Assembly (NCBI RefSeq): GCF_001662075.1
Contig: NZ_LYPL01000008.1
Span: forward strand, 225,762 to 289,761
Length of the DNA: 64,000 bases
From: Rhizobium bangladeshense
GTDB lineage: Bacteria > Pseudomonadota > Alphaproteobacteria > Rhizobiales > Rhizobiaceae
Reading direction: 5' to 3'
Positions 52,371-62,147 of this stretch are shown here, in pieces. The first letter of the stretch is position 1. Every line of letters starts with the position of its first letter. A program made the position numbers and the translations under genes. The notes beneath the pieces are model-generated. The model was not told the DNA's origin. It worked only from the letters and a program-made list of their open reading frames with translations, and did not search any database.

Positions 52371-53071
52371 GGCGTCACCTCCAGGCGGCGCATACCGCTG
52401 AGGGTCGCCGCGGCGACACCGGCAACAGCACCGGCCGCGACATACCAGACGCCGGGTATGAAGTGATGGGTAAGCACGGCCGCCGCGGCGCTCGCAAGCA
52501 GAACGGCGCCAGTCTCGCGTCCCTTCCAGAATCCCATAATGAGCACGATGAAGACGGCCGGAAAAGCAAAGTCCAGTCCAAGCTTTGCGGGCTCGCCAAG
52601 AAAAGTGCCGAGGATGGCGCCCGCCAGCCCTGACAGAACCCATGCCAGGTAGAAGGGCGCTGCCAGCCCGGCAAACCATGCCGGTTTCAGCCTCGCCACA
52701 CGGGCGCGGAATTCCGCCATCGCCCAGATTTCATCGGCCAGAAAGAGCACCGAGAGATAACGGGCGCGCGGTGAAAACGACTGCATCTTTGTGACGATCG
52801 ATGCTCCCATCAGCACATGGCGGATATTGACGAGAAGGGCTGCAAAGCCGAGGCTTGTCCAAGAGGCGGGATGTGTCCAGATATCCATCGCCACGAATTG
52901 CGAGCCGCCGGCAAACACGAACGCGCTCATCAGGCCGACTTCAAGAGGCGAAAGCCCCTTCGTTGCGGCGACAGCGCCGAAGACCAGCCCAATCGGGATG
53001 ACGGCGGCGACGAGTGGCGCGATCGCCCGCATTCCGCCTGAAAATTCCGCCCAGATTTCATTTTTGCGCAC
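52367..53071 (-). CDS. azlC: AzlC-family branched-chain amino acid exporter subunit
   Basis: The 234-residue protein has five to six spans and AzlC wording: IPIGLVFGAVAATKGLSPLE, AFVFAGGSQFVAMDIW and LVNIRHVLMGASI. I prefer the GTG at 53071, which follows GGAGG by seven bases, to the ATG at 53101. It forms the exporter with AzlD. An AraC-family regulator lies directly upstream in the same direction. Confidence 0.87.
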   Translation of the reverse strand: MRKNEIWAEFSGGMRAIAPLVAAVIPIGLVFGAVAATKGLSPLEVGLMSAFVFAGGSQFVAMDIWTHPASWTSLGFAALLVNIRHVLMGASIVTKMQSFSPRARYLSVLFLADEIWAMAEFRARVARLKPAWFAGLAAPFYLAWVLSGLAGAILGTFLGEPAKLGLDFAFPAVFIVLIMGFWKGRETGAVLLASAAAAVLTHHFIPGVWYVAAGAVAGVAAATLSGMRRLEVTP

Positions 53072-53137
53072 GTTCGAACCTCCGCTTGATGCCGAGGTCA
53101 TAGAGCCGTGCCGAAGCGACGTCTTGAACGAAAGTGA

Positions 53138-53995
53138 TTATCGCGCCCGATACTGGCCAGGGGTTAATCCCGTGCGCGCCTTGAAGTGCCTGGTGAAATG
53201 GGCCTGGTCGGCAAAACCGCATTCCAGCGCGACCTCTGCCGGCAGGTCACCGGCCCGCAGCCTGCGGCGCGCGCTCCTGACGCGGACATCGGTAAGGAAG
53301 GCGTGCGGCGTGATATGGAATTCCTTGCGGAAGGCGCGGATCAGATGCGCGCGGCTAAGCCCGGCGACGGCGGCGAGTTCTTCCAGCCCCAGATCGGTCG
53401 CATAGTGTTCCGTCAGATAATCCCGCGCGCGCCGAACCGCCGAACGCTCCGAGGTGTCGGTCGGCACGATGATCGAGCTTCCATGCTGGCGAAACATTGC
53501 GTCGAGCACCAGGAACATGCTCTGGCTGGTCTCCAGCGCCCCGACTCCGGCCTCCAAGGTCCGGTGGGCACCAAGAAACGCCGCGGCCAGTTTGGGATCG
53601 TGAAGAATCTGCTTGCCGAAGGCCGGCGTGCCGTGAAAGCTGCGGCCGGTGACATCCTCGAGGATTTCGCGAAAGAGCGACAGGTCGGGATAGATCATGC
53701 GATAGCGATAGCCGCCATCGGTCGGCGCCCCGTCATGCGTCTCGCCCGGATTGATCAAATAGAGATCGCCGGGACCGGAGGCCTCGCGAGCACCGCAGAT
53801 CGTGGCGATCTGGCTGCCGCTCTCGATGGCGCCGATGCTGAACGTATCATGGGCGTGCGGTGCGAACTCATGCGTCAGGAAGGTCGCGCTCAGGCATTCC
53901 ATGCCGCCGAAGCGCGGATCGCGCCAAAAGCGCGTCGTCTCTGCTCCAGCGAGTGGCATGGCTTCGGTCGCCTGTTCCTGGGAAATATTCTGCAT
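53138..53995 (-). CDS. AraC-family transcriptional regulator
   Basis: The 285-residue protein has an N-terminal cupin sensing domain (FAPHAHDTFSIGAIESGSQI, GPGDLYLINPGETHDG) and a C-terminal double helix-turn-helix (LGLEELAAVAGLSRAHLIRA, about residues 205-225; ALECGFADQAHFTRHFKART). It is located 66 bases before azlC, so regulation of the exporter is likely, as often seen with AzlCD. Confidence 0.88.
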   Translation of the reverse strand: MQNISQEQATEAMPLAGAETTRFWRDPRFGGMECLSATFLTHEFAPHAHDTFSIGAIESGSQIATICGAREASGPGDLYLINPGETHDGAPTDGGYRYRMIYPDLSLFREILEDVTGRSFHGTPAFGKQILHDPKLAAAFLGAHRTLEAGVGALETSQSMFLVLDAMFRQHGSSIIVPTDTSERSAVRRARDYLTEHYATDLGLEELAAVAGLSRAHLIRAFRKEFHITPHAFLTDVRVRSARRRLRAGDLPAEVALECGFADQAHFTRHFKARTGLTPGQYRAR

Positions 53996-54111
53996 CGGGC
54001 GGATATAGCAGTTTTCCCGCGACGCTTCTTGAACAAAAGTGATCCGCGAAATTGGCCAAATCCCAGACGATCGGCAAAAGATACCGGTCTTCTGGAAACA
54101 TTGAGCTCGAC

Positions 54112-56058
54112 TTATGCCGCGTTCAGACGTTCGGCGCTAACCGGCATTCCCATATGAAAGCCTTGGACGCGGTCAATGCGAAGATCCTTGAGGAGGGACA
54201 ATTGTGCTGCCGTTTCGACGCCTTCCACCAGGATCGTATTCCCACGATTGCGGATGAGAGAGACCATGTCCTGAAGCATCGTCAACCCGCGTGGGTTGGA
54301 GCAGTCGTGCAGAAAGGTCCGATCGACCTTGACCGTCTGAAACTCGATCGCCCTCAGCCAAGAGAGGCCCGCGAAGCCGGAGCCGAAATCGTCAAGCCAA
54401 ATTTCGACGCCGAGAGCCCGCAGATCCGCAATGCATTTCAGCACCTCCGACTGCATATCCATGTCCAGGCCCTCGGTGACTTCTAAGGCCAGCCGCGACC
54501 CGCGGACGCCGCACCGAGCAAGAATATCAGCGACGCTCGCGGCGAAGCCGGGTGACCGCAGTTGTATGGGCGACACGTTGACGCTGACGGTGGCCATTCG
54601 ATCTGTCATTAGTATGTCACGGCATGCCGTCTCGATCGCCCACTTACCCAATTCGAGGATAGCGCCCGTTCGTTCTGCAACCGGAATGAATGTCCTCGGC
54701 GAAACCGCGGTGCCATCAGGCATCCTGAGGCGCATTAAAGCCTCGACGGCTTTTGCTCTCTCGTTCGTCAGGTCGAAGATCGGTTGGTAAACGAGCGAGA
54801 CCAGTTTGCGGTCAATGGCCGCCGTCAGCAGCGGGACGAGTTTACCAGCATTATCGTCGGGGCGAGGCAACGAGGGATCAAACCTACGAATGCAATTTCG
54901 GCCATTGGCCTTGGCATTGTAGAGAGCAAGATCGGCTTCCCGCACTATTCGCTCCACTTTCTCTCCAACGCCCTCGCGGGTGAAAGCGACGCCGATGCTG
55001 ACGGTTACGATCGGGCTATCATCTGGTCGCTCGTCATGAGCAATCGCCAGAAACTCGACTTCCATTCTGATCTTTTCGGCTAGGCTCATCGCGATCGAGG
55101 GAGTTTCAGCCGGCATGACCACGATAAACTCCTCGCCGCCGTACCTGCCGATCATGCCACCGGACGACTCTACAACCGCCTTCAGCGCATTGGCGACGAC
55201 AGTCAGGCATCGGTCTCCTTCCTGATGCCCGTAGCGATCATTGAAGCGTTTGAAAAAGTCGACGTCGATGAGGAACACGACGAAGTCACAGCCTTCGTCT
55301 TTCCAGGCGGCCCAGCATTCGTCAAGCCGCAGATCCAGCGCGCGTCGGTTGTTTATGCCTGTCAGATAGTCGGTATTTGAAAGCTCGAGCAGCGACCTTC
55401 CGCGCTCGGAGGCTTCCCAGTGCTGATAGCGAGCCTCCGCCGCATTCAGCAGCACGTTTCGACGCTCGACATTCAATCGCCAATTGATGGAAGACGTAAA
55501 GACAAAGCAGGAAATGTAGAACATGCCGAAGGCCAGTTTGTAGATTTGACTTGAAGGAAAATACGCCTCGATCGTCACGAAAAATGCGCAGAGCACGAAG
55601 CTGGAGGTGATGACCGACAGCCGAAATGTGAAAGTGAAAAAGAGGTTTGCGCCCATCATGAAAATGGCGCCAAAAATCATGTAGTAAGACATGGCGGTGA
55701 CGTCACGGGTGCCAATCGCCGGGCAGAGCCAGGCCAAATAGCCCGCAATCAGTGCAGAGGCGCATGTAATATCGAGCCAGATGGTTTTCGCTTTTGACAG
55801 TCGCAAGGCTTCGAAAGTCAGCAGCGCCATCGTTGCGACGACGAATCGCGCGGCGATTGTCACAGGCGCAACATCGGGAATCAGCCATTGATCGGGAAGT
55901 GCAAAGGCCACATAAACGGCGACCGCGATCCAAAGGCCATGCCGTGAGCTTTGCCTTCGGATAGCATCATTTTCAGCTTCCAGAGACTTGCAGGCCTCGG
56001 AAAATGAAAAGCTGTCGGTTGATTGGTCGCGCTGCACGGTATCGAAAGCCGCGCTCAT
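54112..56058 (-). CDS. Membrane GGDEF-EAL c-di-GMP enzyme
   Basis: The 648-residue protein has six membrane spans (about residues 40-200), a GGDEF domain with active-site YGGEEF (near residue 309), and an EAL domain (from about 385). The EAL motif is present (AVEALMRL), as are ALEVTEG and LDDFGSGFAGL, so phosphodiesterase activity is likely. The GGEEF is also intact, so both directions are possible. The gene is divergent from the methyltransferase-like gene. Confidence 0.88.
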   Translation of the reverse strand: MSAAFDTVQRDQSTDSFSFSEACKSLEAENDAIRRQSSRHGLWIAVAVYVAFALPDQWLIPDVAPVTIAARFVVATMALLTFEALRLSKAKTIWLDITCASALIAGYLAWLCPAIGTRDVTAMSYYMIFGAIFMMGANLFFTFTFRLSVITSSFVLCAFFVTIEAYFPSSQIYKLAFGMFYISCFVFTSSINWRLNVERRNVLLNAAEARYQHWEASERGRSLLELSNTDYLTGINNRRALDLRLDECWAAWKDEGCDFVVFLIDVDFFKRFNDRYGHQEGDRCLTVVANALKAVVESSGGMIGRYGGEEFIVVMPAETPSIAMSLAEKIRMEVEFLAIAHDERPDDSPIVTVSIGVAFTREGVGEKVERIVREADLALYNAKANGRNCIRRFDPSLPRPDDNAGKLVPLLTAAIDRKLVSLVYQPIFDLTNERAKAVEALMRLRMPDGTAVSPRTFIPVAERTGAILELGKWAIETACRDILMTDRMATVSVNVSPIQLRSPGFAASVADILARCGVRGSRLALEVTEGLDMDMQSEVLKCIADLRALGVEIWLDDFGSGFAGLSWLRAIEFQTVKVDRTFLHDCSNPRGLTMLQDMVSLIRNRGNTILVEGVETAAQLSLLKDLRIDRVQGFHMGMPVSAERLNAA

Positions 56059-56288
56059 GTAACGATGCCAGCCTGGCCACGATCTAACGAAGATAAACTG
56101 TAAGCCATGCTTCGGCGCCCTCCAAAATTTCGTTCGGCAACCTGCAACGGGTTTGTCTTGTTATTTAATGTTCGTAGAGGAGGAGGTTCCGACCCGCAAT
56201 AGTAGAATTACCCTTATCCCGTGTAGATTCCAGTCGCATCCCATTCCGAGGTTGATTATGCTTAACGCTAGGTCAAGGGGGTCTCGAA

Positions 56289-57326
56289 ATGGTACGAAGT
56301 CTTGTCTTGGATGGTGAAAGTCTGGTTGCGCCCGGTGAAATTCGCCAGGCAGCACGGAGGTTTGCACCGCCAAAGCCGGGCGACTTTATAGTTGCCAAAG
56401 CCGAGCTTGCCGTCAGCCTTGACGTGTCGATCCGCCAGTTCAAATCCGGTGTCGAGCCAGGTGCGATAATCGAGCGGCTCACCGAGGCCCTGCATCAGCT
56501 ACGGCGTCGCATTCATCCTGACGTGTGGGACGTCATCGTTCCGATCGCGCAATCTCATCCGGTTGCTCACTATCTGCATCAGGATCCATTGACCCGCTGG
56601 TCGTTTGAGAAGCCGCGCGGCTATTCCGGCGACGCACGCCTTCTCGACTTCATCTACGGCAGGCCTGAGATCGAGAACGCAGTCGCATCATCGAGCGACT
56701 TGGGACGTTCGATCTACGCCTATACTCGAAATGCTTCGTCATCCGTCGCGGTAAGGGAGCGTCGAGACATTCTGGCGCGCCGCGTCGACGAAATCGCTTC
56801 GGCTCGGCCTGGTTCCATCGAAGTTCTGGCCATCGCTTCGGGGCATCTTCGGGAAGGGCCTTTGTCGCGCGCGCTCGGCGCCGGCGCGATCAAACGCTGG
56901 GTCGCTTTGGATCAGGACCCGATGAGCGTCGGAACAGTCGCCCGCGATTTCGCCGGCACGTCGGTCGAGGCGGTGAACGGATCGGTCAAATCCGTGCTCG
57001 GTGGAAGGCATGCACTGGGAATGTTCGATTTCATCTACGCCGCAGGACTCTATGACTATTTGCCGGACGCGGTGGCCGTCAAACTGACCAGGAAGTGCGT
57101 CGGCATGCTTAAGCCCGGCGGCACATTCCTCTTCGCCAACTTCTCCCCGGAAACGGATGTCGACGGTTATATGGAGACATTCATGAACTGGGCGCTACTG
57201 TTGCGCTCAGAACGCGAAATGGGCTTGATCGCCGGTGAAAGCGTGACTGGGACGGATGCGAAGATGTCTGTTTGGTCCGGCTCAAACCGCAGCATTGTCT
57301 ACTGTGAAATCGAAAAAAAGTCCTAG
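56289..57326 (+). CDS. Class I SAM methyltransferase-like protein (PhcB/3-OH PAME type)
   Basis: The 345-residue product has an N-terminal helical part and a Rossmann methyltransferase domain: IEVLAIASGHLREGPLSRAL (motif I, glycine-poor), WVALDQDPMSVGTVARDF and MFDFIYAAGLYDYLPD. The segment FEKPRGYSGDARLLDFIYGR is the hallmark of a family that is often named for 3-hydroxypalmitic acid methyl ester biosynthesis, as in PhcB. If so, it could make a fatty-acid signal. The substrate here is unknown, and the call of PhcB type rests on memory of this motif. Confidence 0.65.
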   Translation: MVRSLVLDGESLVAPGEIRQAARRFAPPKPGDFIVAKAELAVSLDVSIRQFKSGVEPGAIIERLTEALHQLRRRIHPDVWDVIVPIAQSHPVAHYLHQDPLTRWSFEKPRGYSGDARLLDFIYGRPEIENAVASSSDLGRSIYAYTRNASSSVAVRERRDILARRVDEIASARPGSIEVLAIASGHLREGPLSRALGAGAIKRWVALDQDPMSVGTVARDFAGTSVEAVNGSVKSVLGGRHALGMFDFIYAAGLYDYLPDAVAVKLTRKCVGMLKPGGTFLFANFSPETDVDGYMETFMNWALLLRSEREMGLIAGESVTGTDAKMSVWSGSNRSIVYCEIEKKS

Positions 57327-57418
57327 GCCGCACGTTGATCGACGCCGGCAACTTCGGGCCTAGGACTTTACAGCTAACATGTCAGTCTGCTACATCTGAT
57401 CCACCAGATGGGGGAGGA

Positions 57419-58309
57419 ATGATTTTGCCGTCAAAATTCGGGCTTTCTGTCGCCCTTGCCACACCGTTTGACGGCAGGAGCGATATCGCCCTCGATGCGA
57501 TGATTGCGCAGGGGCGGCGGTGCCTTGCTGCTGGCTGCGGCAGCGTGACGTTGTTCGGGACGACGGGCGAGGGCTCATCCATCGGAAGCCGGGAACGCGA
57601 GCGCGTGCTGGCGGCCTTTCTCGATGCAGGGATCGCGGCAGAGAACATCATCGCCGGCGTTCTGGTCGACTCGGCGGAGGATGCGGCGATACAGGCGGGC
57701 CACGCCCTTTCCCTGGGAGCCAGGAACATCCTTCTGGCTCCGCCGTCCTATTTCAAAAATGTCGGTGACGAGGGCGTCTTCCAGTGGTTTTCGGCCGTCT
57801 TCGTTATGCTGGGCGATCGGGCGCGTGACATCATCGTCTACAATATTCCCTCGATCACCATGGTCCCGCTGACGGTGTCGCTGATCGGCCGCTTGCGGAG
57901 CGCCTTTCCGCACATCGTCACCGGTGTCAAGGATTCGTCCGGCGACTGGCCATTCACGGAAAGTCTGCTCGAGGCCCATGGCGACCTCATCATCCTGATC
58001 GGCGATGAACGCCATCTTTCTAGGGGCGTACGACTTGGCGGCCAGGGCGCGATCTCGGGCATGGCGAATTTCGTACCCCGCGACGTCAAGCTGATGGCCG
58101 AAGACGGCAAGGACGATCCCCGCATCGAGGCATTCGTAGACGAACTACTCAAATATCCTGTTGTCCCAGCCGTGAAAGCCATGGTGGCACATCAGACATC
58201 TGATGAAATCTGGCTTGCGGTCCGTCCGCCGCTCGTTTCAATATCCGGGGAGGGGCAGAGCCAGCTTTTCCGCGCTTTCGACGGTCTTTTCCGGTCGAAA
58301 TCCGCATAG
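57419..58309 (+). CDS. Dihydrodipicolinate synthase (DapA)-family aldolase
   Basis: The 296-residue TIM barrel has the Schiff-base Lys171 in GVKDSSGDW, Tyr141 in VYNIPS and the GTTGEG loop (47-52). These residues fit the N-acetylneuraminate lyase/KDG aldolase branch rather than biosynthetic DapA. GGGGGAGGA precedes the ATG at 57419. It is the first gene of a set with a GntR regulator, a sugar ABC importer and a PfkB kinase, so it likely cleaves a 2-keto-3-deoxy sugar acid. Confidence 0.83.
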   Translation: MILPSKFGLSVALATPFDGRSDIALDAMIAQGRRCLAAGCGSVTLFGTTGEGSSIGSRERERVLAAFLDAGIAAENIIAGVLVDSAEDAAIQAGHALSLGARNILLAPPSYFKNVGDEGVFQWFSAVFVMLGDRARDIIVYNIPSITMVPLTVSLIGRLRSAFPHIVTGVKDSSGDWPFTESLLEAHGDLIILIGDERHLSRGVRLGGQGAISGMANFVPRDVKLMAEDGKDDPRIEAFVDELLKYPVVPAVKAMVAHQTSDEIWLAVRPPLVSISGEGQSQLFRAFDGLFRSKSA

Positions 58310-58334
58310 GTCGGACATGGTGGTGGAGGAGGCG

Positions 58335-58994
58335 ATGGACGTAACGGACGAGCAGCCGACGCTGCGGGAAAAGGCCTATGCGAGTTTCACGCGCCACCTG
58401 CTTGCGCGTGACGTGCGCCCCGGCCAGTTCGTTTCGCAGCGCCGTCTCGTGGAATTGACGGGACTGACGCTCGGCGCCATCCGCGAGCTCATTCCCAGGC
58501 TTGAAGCCGAAGGGCTGATCAAGACGGTGCCGCAGCGGGGCTTGCAGATCGCTCACATCGATTTGAACCTCATTCGCGAAGCGTTCCAGCTGCGCGTGTT
58601 CCTGGAAAAGGAGGCGGTGGCGCTCTTCACCCGGTCGGCGTCGGACGAGACGATCGCCGGACTGTTGAAGCAGCATCGGGATATTGCCGAGGCCATCCGA
58701 AACGGCGATGGCTCGCATGAATTGGAGCTGCGTGCCCAGGCCGTCGATTGGGGCATGCATGATGCCTTTATCGATGCCCTGGGAAATACCATTATTTCGA
58801 ACGCCTACCGCGTGAACTCGATCAAGATGCGCCTGATCAGCCAGGATCGCTTTCGCATCGACGGTCACGTCGGACCCGTCATGGGCGAGCATCTGAAAGT
58901 GCTCGAGGCAATCGAACGACGATCGGCGGAGGACGCCGTCAACAGCCTTGTCGCGCATATCAATCATGCAAGGGATCGTGCGCTCAGGATATAA
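58335..58994 (+). CDS. GntR-family (FCD) regulator
   Basis: The 219-residue protein has a winged helix (LREKAYASFTRHLLARDVRP; LTGLTLGAIRELIPRLEAEG, about residues 30-49) and an FCD effector domain (LIREAFQLRVFLEKEAVALF; DWGMHDAFIDALGN). The ATG at 58335 has GGAGGAGG upstream and is preferred to the one at 58317. It lies between the aldolase and the ABC importer in the same direction and probably controls both. Confidence 0.86.
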   Translation: MDVTDEQPTLREKAYASFTRHLLARDVRPGQFVSQRRLVELTGLTLGAIRELIPRLEAEGLIKTVPQRGLQIAHIDLNLIREAFQLRVFLEKEAVALFTRSASDETIAGLLKQHRDIAEAIRNGDGSHELELRAQAVDWGMHDAFIDALGNTIISNAYRVNSIKMRLISQDRFRIDGHVGPVMGEHLKVLEAIERRSAEDAVNSLVAHINHARDRALRI

Positions 58995-59049
58995 TCGGGA
59001 ATGAACAGCCGGGGATGAGGAGATCGCCGGCAAAAGGAGGAGGATCAAC

Positions 59050-60378
59050 ATGCCATCATTCTTCAATCCGACGCGGCGCGGTTTTCTGGCGGGCACAGCC
59101 GCTCTCGGGGCCAGCAGCATGCTCGGCATGCGGCCGGCCGCCGCTGCCGTCGACTGGAAGCGCTTCGCCGGCACGACGCTCGAAGTCAACCTGGTCAAGA
59201 GCCCGCGCAGCGAAATCCTGACCAAGTACCTGCCCGAGTTCGAGGAACTCACCGGCATCAAGGTCAATGCCGAAGCAACGCCTGAACAGCAGCAGCGCCA
59301 GAAGACGACGATTGAGCTCAGCTCCGGCAAGCCGAGCTTCGACGTCGTGCACATGAGCTACCACGTTCAGAAACGGCAGTTCGAAAAAGGCGGCTGGCTT
59401 GCCGATATCAGCGGTTTTCTCAAGGACCCATCCCTGACCGACCCGTCGCTCACTGAAAGCGATTTTGCCGAAGCAGGCCTGGCCTTCGCCAAGGATGCGA
59501 ATGGCGTTCTGCGTTCGCTGCCCTTCTCGGTCGATTACTGGATCATCTACTGGAACAAGGCGCTGTTCGAAAAGAAGGGGCTTGCATATCCCACGAGCTT
59601 CGAAGAGCTGGCAAGTGCTGCGGAGGCACTGACCGATGCCTCGGCCAACACCTATGGCTTCGTCGCCCGCGGCCTGAAGAACGCCAATACGCCGGTCTGG
59701 ACGACGTTGCTGCTCGGCTATGGTTCGAGCCCGCTCGGACCGGACGGCAAGCTGCGTACGACATCGCAAGAGGCGATCGATGCGGCCAAGCTTTATCAGA
59801 GGCTGATGACCAAGACCGCCCCTCCCGGCGTCTCCGGCTTCAACTGGGCCGAGGCGCAGTCGGCCTTCCTGCAAGGCAAGATCGGCATGTGGCTCGATGG
59901 CGTCGGCTTTGCGCCGCCGATCGAGAACCCGGAAAAGTCCCGTGTCGTCGGCCAGGTCGGGTACGGTATCATGCCGAAGGGACCGAAAGCACAAGCCGCG
60001 GGAACTTTCGGCGACGGCCTCGGTGTCGTCGCGGCAAGCCAGAAAAAGGAAGCAGCCTACCTCTTCTGCCAATGGGCGATTTCGCACGACATGGGTGCAC
60101 GCCTGTTGCAGGCCGGCGCCGGCGTTCCTTTCCGGCAATCGGTTCTTGAGGATGCGACGGTCCGCGAAGGCGTCAAGATGCCGGCCGCATGGCTGGATGC
60201 GGTCGCCGGCTCCGGCAAGATTTCGCAACTCGCGCTGCCTGTCATCATTCCGGTCACGGAGTTCCGCGACATCTATGGCGTCGGTCTCACCAACATGATC
60301 GGCGGCGCCGATCCTGAATCCGAACTGAAGGCGGCGACGGCGCAGTTCGAACCCGTCCTGGCGAAAAGCGAGGGATAA
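59050..60378 (+). CDS. CUT1 sugar ABC transporter, Tat-exported binding protein
   Basis: The 442-residue product starts with a twin-arginine signal (NPTRRGFLAGTAALGASSML) and follows the family 1 binding-protein pattern (YLPEFEELTGIKVNAEATPE, FDVVHMSYHVQKRQFEKGGW, AQSAFLQGKIGMWLDGVGFA). It overlaps the first permease by one base (TAATG). Ligand is unknown; the linked aldolase and kinase suggest a sugar or sugar acid. Confidence 0.9.
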   Translation: MPSFFNPTRRGFLAGTAALGASSMLGMRPAAAAVDWKRFAGTTLEVNLVKSPRSEILTKYLPEFEELTGIKVNAEATPEQQQRQKTTIELSSGKPSFDVVHMSYHVQKRQFEKGGWLADISGFLKDPSLTDPSLTESDFAEAGLAFAKDANGVLRSLPFSVDYWIIYWNKALFEKKGLAYPTSFEELASAAEALTDASANTYGFVARGLKNANTPVWTTLLLGYGSSPLGPDGKLRTTSQEAIDAAKLYQRLMTKTAPPGVSGFNWAEAQSAFLQGKIGMWLDGVGFAPPIENPEKSRVVGQVGYGIMPKGPKAQAAGTFGDGLGVVAASQKKEAAYLFCQWAISHDMGARLLQAGAGVPFRQSVLEDATVREGVKMPAAWLDAVAGSGKISQLALPVIIPVTEFRDIYGVGLTNMIGGADPESELKAATAQFEPVLAKSEG

Positions 60379-61316
60379 TGGCCTCGGCAAGCATCGAAAC
60401 GGCCGAAGTGGCCAAGGCGCCAAAAGGCGGGAGCAAACCGGACCGGTTTGCTCCCAACTACTGGCCCTTCGTCATCCCGGCGCTCATCGTCATCGCAGCC
60501 GTCATCGTCTTTCCATGGGTGTTTACGGTTTGGATGAGCGTCAACAGCTGGACGCTCGGTCAGTCGCAGGTCTTTGCGGGGCTGGACAATTATATCAGAC
60601 TCGCCACCGACATGCGCTTCTGGGAGTCGCTGTGGCACACGGTGCTCTATACGACGCTCTCCGTGGTCGTCCCCCTGTTTCTGGGGACGTTCGCGGCGCT
60701 GATCTTTGATGCCCAGTTTCCGCTGCGCGGTCTCATACGCGGCATATTCGTCATGCCGATGATGGCGACCCCCGTCGCTATCGCGCTCGTCTGGACGATG
60801 ATGTACCACCCGCAGCTCGGCGTGCTCAACTATCTCCTCTCCTTCGTCGGCATCGGCCCGCAGGAATGGATCTACAATCAGAGCAGCGTCATTCCCTCGC
60901 TGGTTCTGGTCGAGAGCTGGCAGTGGACGCCGCTCGTCATGCTGATCGTGCTCGGCGGCCTGGCGGCAGTTCCGCGCGAACCTTATGAAAGTGCGGAGAT
61001 CGATGGCGCCAATGTCTGGCAGAAATTCCGCTATCTGACGCTGCCGATGATCGCGCCGTTCCTGATGATCGCCGCGATCATTCGCAGCATTGATGCCGTG
61101 AAGAGCTTCGACATCATCTATGCCATGACCCAGGGCGGCCCGGGCACGGCGTCGGAAACGATCAACATTTATCTCTACAACACCGCCTTCGCCTATTACG
61201 ACATCGGCTACGGCTCGGCCATGGCGGTTGTTTTCTTCATCCTCATCGTGTTGCTCTCCTTCGTCCTTATGATGATCCGGCAGCGCGTGAACTGGTCGGA
61301 CGGGGAGGCACGCTGA
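60378..61316 (+). CDS. CUT1 sugar ABC transporter permease (MalF-like)
   Basis: The 312-residue protein has six membrane spans and the EAA loop PYESAEIDGANVWQKFRYLT near residue 205. It ends with a TGATG overlap with the second permease. The three genes are translationally coupled. No ATPase follows. Confidence 0.9.
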   Translation: MASASIETAEVAKAPKGGSKPDRFAPNYWPFVIPALIVIAAVIVFPWVFTVWMSVNSWTLGQSQVFAGLDNYIRLATDMRFWESLWHTVLYTTLSVVVPLFLGTFAALIFDAQFPLRGLIRGIFVMPMMATPVAIALVWTMMYHPQLGVLNYLLSFVGIGPQEWIYNQSSVIPSLVLVESWQWTPLVMLIVLGGLAAVPREPYESAEIDGANVWQKFRYLTLPMIAPFLMIAAIIRSIDAVKSFDIIYAMTQGGPGTASETINIYLYNTAFAYYDIGYGSAMAVVFFILIVLLSFVLMMIRQRVNWSDGEAR

Positions 61317-62131
61317 TGAAGCGCAAGACACTCGACCGCATCGGACTGCTGTTCGTCGCCCTGGTGATGATCTCGCCGGTCGTCCTGTTTTTCCTCTGGA
61401 TGATCTCGCTGTCGCTAAAATATGAGATCGACAACGGCGCCTATCCACCGATCTTCATTCCGGAGCGTTTCGCCTGGACGAACTATCTGAAGGTCTTCGA
61501 GGAGAACAATTTCTTCCTCTATCTCTGGAATTCGCTGCTGGTGACGGGATCGGCCACGCTTCTGGCGCTGCTGATCGGCGTGCCGGCCGGCTACGGCATT
61601 GCGCGTCTGAAGGCGGAAAAGTCGGCGATGGTCATCATGATCGCGCGCATGACGCCGGGCCTGTCCTTCCTCATTCCGCTCTTCCTGCTGTTCCAGTGGC
61701 TGAACCTGCTCGGCACGCTGATGCCGCAGATCATCATCCATCTCGTTGTCACCGTGCCGATCGTCGTCTGGATCATGATCGGCTATTTCGAAACGACGCC
61801 GATGGAGCTGGAAGAGGCAGCAAGCATCGACGGCGCGACGCCCTGGCAGGTTTTCCGCCTGGTCGCCTTGCCGATCGCGAGGCCGGGGATTGTCGTCTCC
61901 TTCATCCTGTCGGTCATTTTCTCCTGGAACAACTTCGTCTTTGGCATCGTGCTCGCCAGTCGCGAGACGCGCACGCTTCCCGTCGCCGTCTACAACATGC
62001 TCTCCTTCGAACAGGTCAGTTGGGGGCCGCTTGCAGCGGCGGCGTTGATCGTCACCTTGCCAGTGCTGATATTGACCGTGTTTGCCCAACGGCAGATCGT
62101 GGCTGGTCTGACGGCCGGCGCCGTCAAGTGA
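61316..62131 (+). CDS. CUT1 sugar ABC transporter permease (MalG-like)
   Basis: The 271-residue protein has six spans and the EAA loop MELEEAASIDGATPWQVFRL near residue 164. It starts in the TGATG overlap and ends 16 bases before the PfkB kinase. Its operon lacks an ATPase gene, as does the one at 9.5 kb. Confidence 0.9.
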   Translation: MKRKTLDRIGLLFVALVMISPVVLFFLWMISLSLKYEIDNGAYPPIFIPERFAWTNYLKVFEENNFFLYLWNSLLVTGSATLLALLIGVPAGYGIARLKAEKSAMVIMIARMTPGLSFLIPLFLLFQWLNLLGTLMPQIIIHLVVTVPIVVWIMIGYFETTPMELEEAASIDGATPWQVFRLVALPIARPGIVVSFILSVIFSWNNFVFGIVLASRETRTLPVAVYNMLSFEQVSWGPLAAAALIVTLPVLILTVFAQRQIVAGLTAGAVK

Positions 62132-62147
62132 CCGGACGAGGCAACCG

